DNA from: Metaphire vulgaris
Lineage: Eukaryota; Annelida; Clitellata; Crassiclitellata; Megascolecidae
Assembly: GCA_018105865.1 (NCBI GenBank)
Contig: CM030861.1
Span: 2,069,984-2,133,983 of the forward strand
Reading direction: 5' to 3'
DNA length: 64,000 bases
Part shown: positions 63,789 through 64,000 of the stretch, piece by piece
How the letters are laid out: each line of letters begins with the position of its first letter
Numbering within the stretch: position 1 is the stretch's first letter
Notes under the pieces: model-generated
The model's database searches: none
Seen by the model: the letters and a program-made list of their open reading frames with translations, nothing else
What the model was told of the DNA's origin: nothing
Position numbers and translations under genes: made by a program

Positions 63789-63971
63789 ACTCTGGTCCAG
63801 CGTCTTGGTCAAAGATTGCTCCCACTTGCGGAGGCAAAAGACAGTCTCCAATCAATATGGCAATATAGTTCCGAGCAAGACAACCTACAAGAGCGATTTG
63901 GGAGCGATTAGATTCACTGGCTACGACGTCGTTCCAAGTAAATTACGCCCTCAGCAACAATGGTCACACAG
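63789..63971 (+). pseudogene. Alpha-carbonic anhydrase exon, frame broken twice
   Basis: Alpha-carbonic anhydrases hydrate CO2 with a three-His zinc site; those ligands lie in later exons, off the window. This exon encodes GPASWSKIAPTCGGKRQSPIN, then (next frame) IVPSKTTYKSDLGAIRFTGY, then (original frame) VNYALSNNGHT, three landmark blocks in the right order. Acceptor TTTTAATTCTAG, donor ACAG|GTAGGA, length about that of a CA second exon. Frame 1 stops at TAG 63866. The first shift is an 8-bp duplication (CAATATGG then CAATATAG, 63853-63868); the second is an extra C at 63934/63935. It may be a pseudogene, a null allele or an assembly fault. The family call is firm; function is doubtful. Confidence 0.85.
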
Positions 63972-63980
63972 GTAGGAGAT

Positions 63981-64000
63981 CTTCTTCTTCTTCTTCTTCT
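63981..64000 (+). repeat. (CTT)n microsatellite, cut by window end
   Basis: TTC/CTT repeats start about 10 bp after the carbonic anhydrase donor and run off the edge. Confidence 0.9.

Overview
The window is animal nuclear DNA, AT-rich and full of introns and transposons. The gene content (a FYVE-bearing myotubularin of the MTMR6/7/8 type and an alpha-carbonic anhydrase), CR1/L2-like LINE fragments, tRNA-derived SINEs and swarms of hAT-type MITEs fit a marine invertebrate, perhaps an echinoderm, hemichordate, lancelet or mollusc. The sequence alone does not settle the species.

Layout. (1) Positions 2492-26747, plus strand: ten consecutive exons of a myotubularin-related lipid phosphatase gene, entering from the left edge without its N-terminal GRAM exons and ending in an FYVE-like zinc finger and a stop. 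The ten exons join in one frame to 585 codons; one intron appears to use a GC donor. (2) Positions 28850-33259, minus strand, tail-to-tail with the first gene: a two-exon model for an unrecognised, low-complexity protein of about 714 residues. (3) Positions 33260-57390: no convincing protein gene. This stretch holds nested DNA transposons, a CR1/L2-like LINE with a decayed reverse transcriptase, microsatellites, a 0.56 kb minisatellite, and two intact-looking tRNA genes (Asp-GUC and Ala-AGC). (4) Positions 57392-63971, plus strand: a candidate secreted carbonic anhydrase gene leaving at the right edge. A signal-peptide exon and a repeat-bearing linker exon join in phase to an alpha-CA exon. 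The CA exon is broken by an 8-bp duplication that looks like an hAT excision footprint and by a +1 shift. Between linker and CA exon lie two tandem copies of an exon-like segment encoding a hydrophobic helix, each interrupted by a MITE at the same base.

The most striking property of the window is its transposon load. About two dozen short elements start CAG or CAT, end CTG or ATG, and most carry readable 8-bp target-site duplications. They fall into several families, nested up to three deep. No intact transposase is visible, so they must be mobilised from elsewhere. Many lines of apparent open reading frame here are simple repeats (CT, GT, CTA, AAT, CATA and TGTATGTAT arrays) and were not called as genes.

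Exon boundaries are read by eye from splice sites and family resemblance; no alignment was run.
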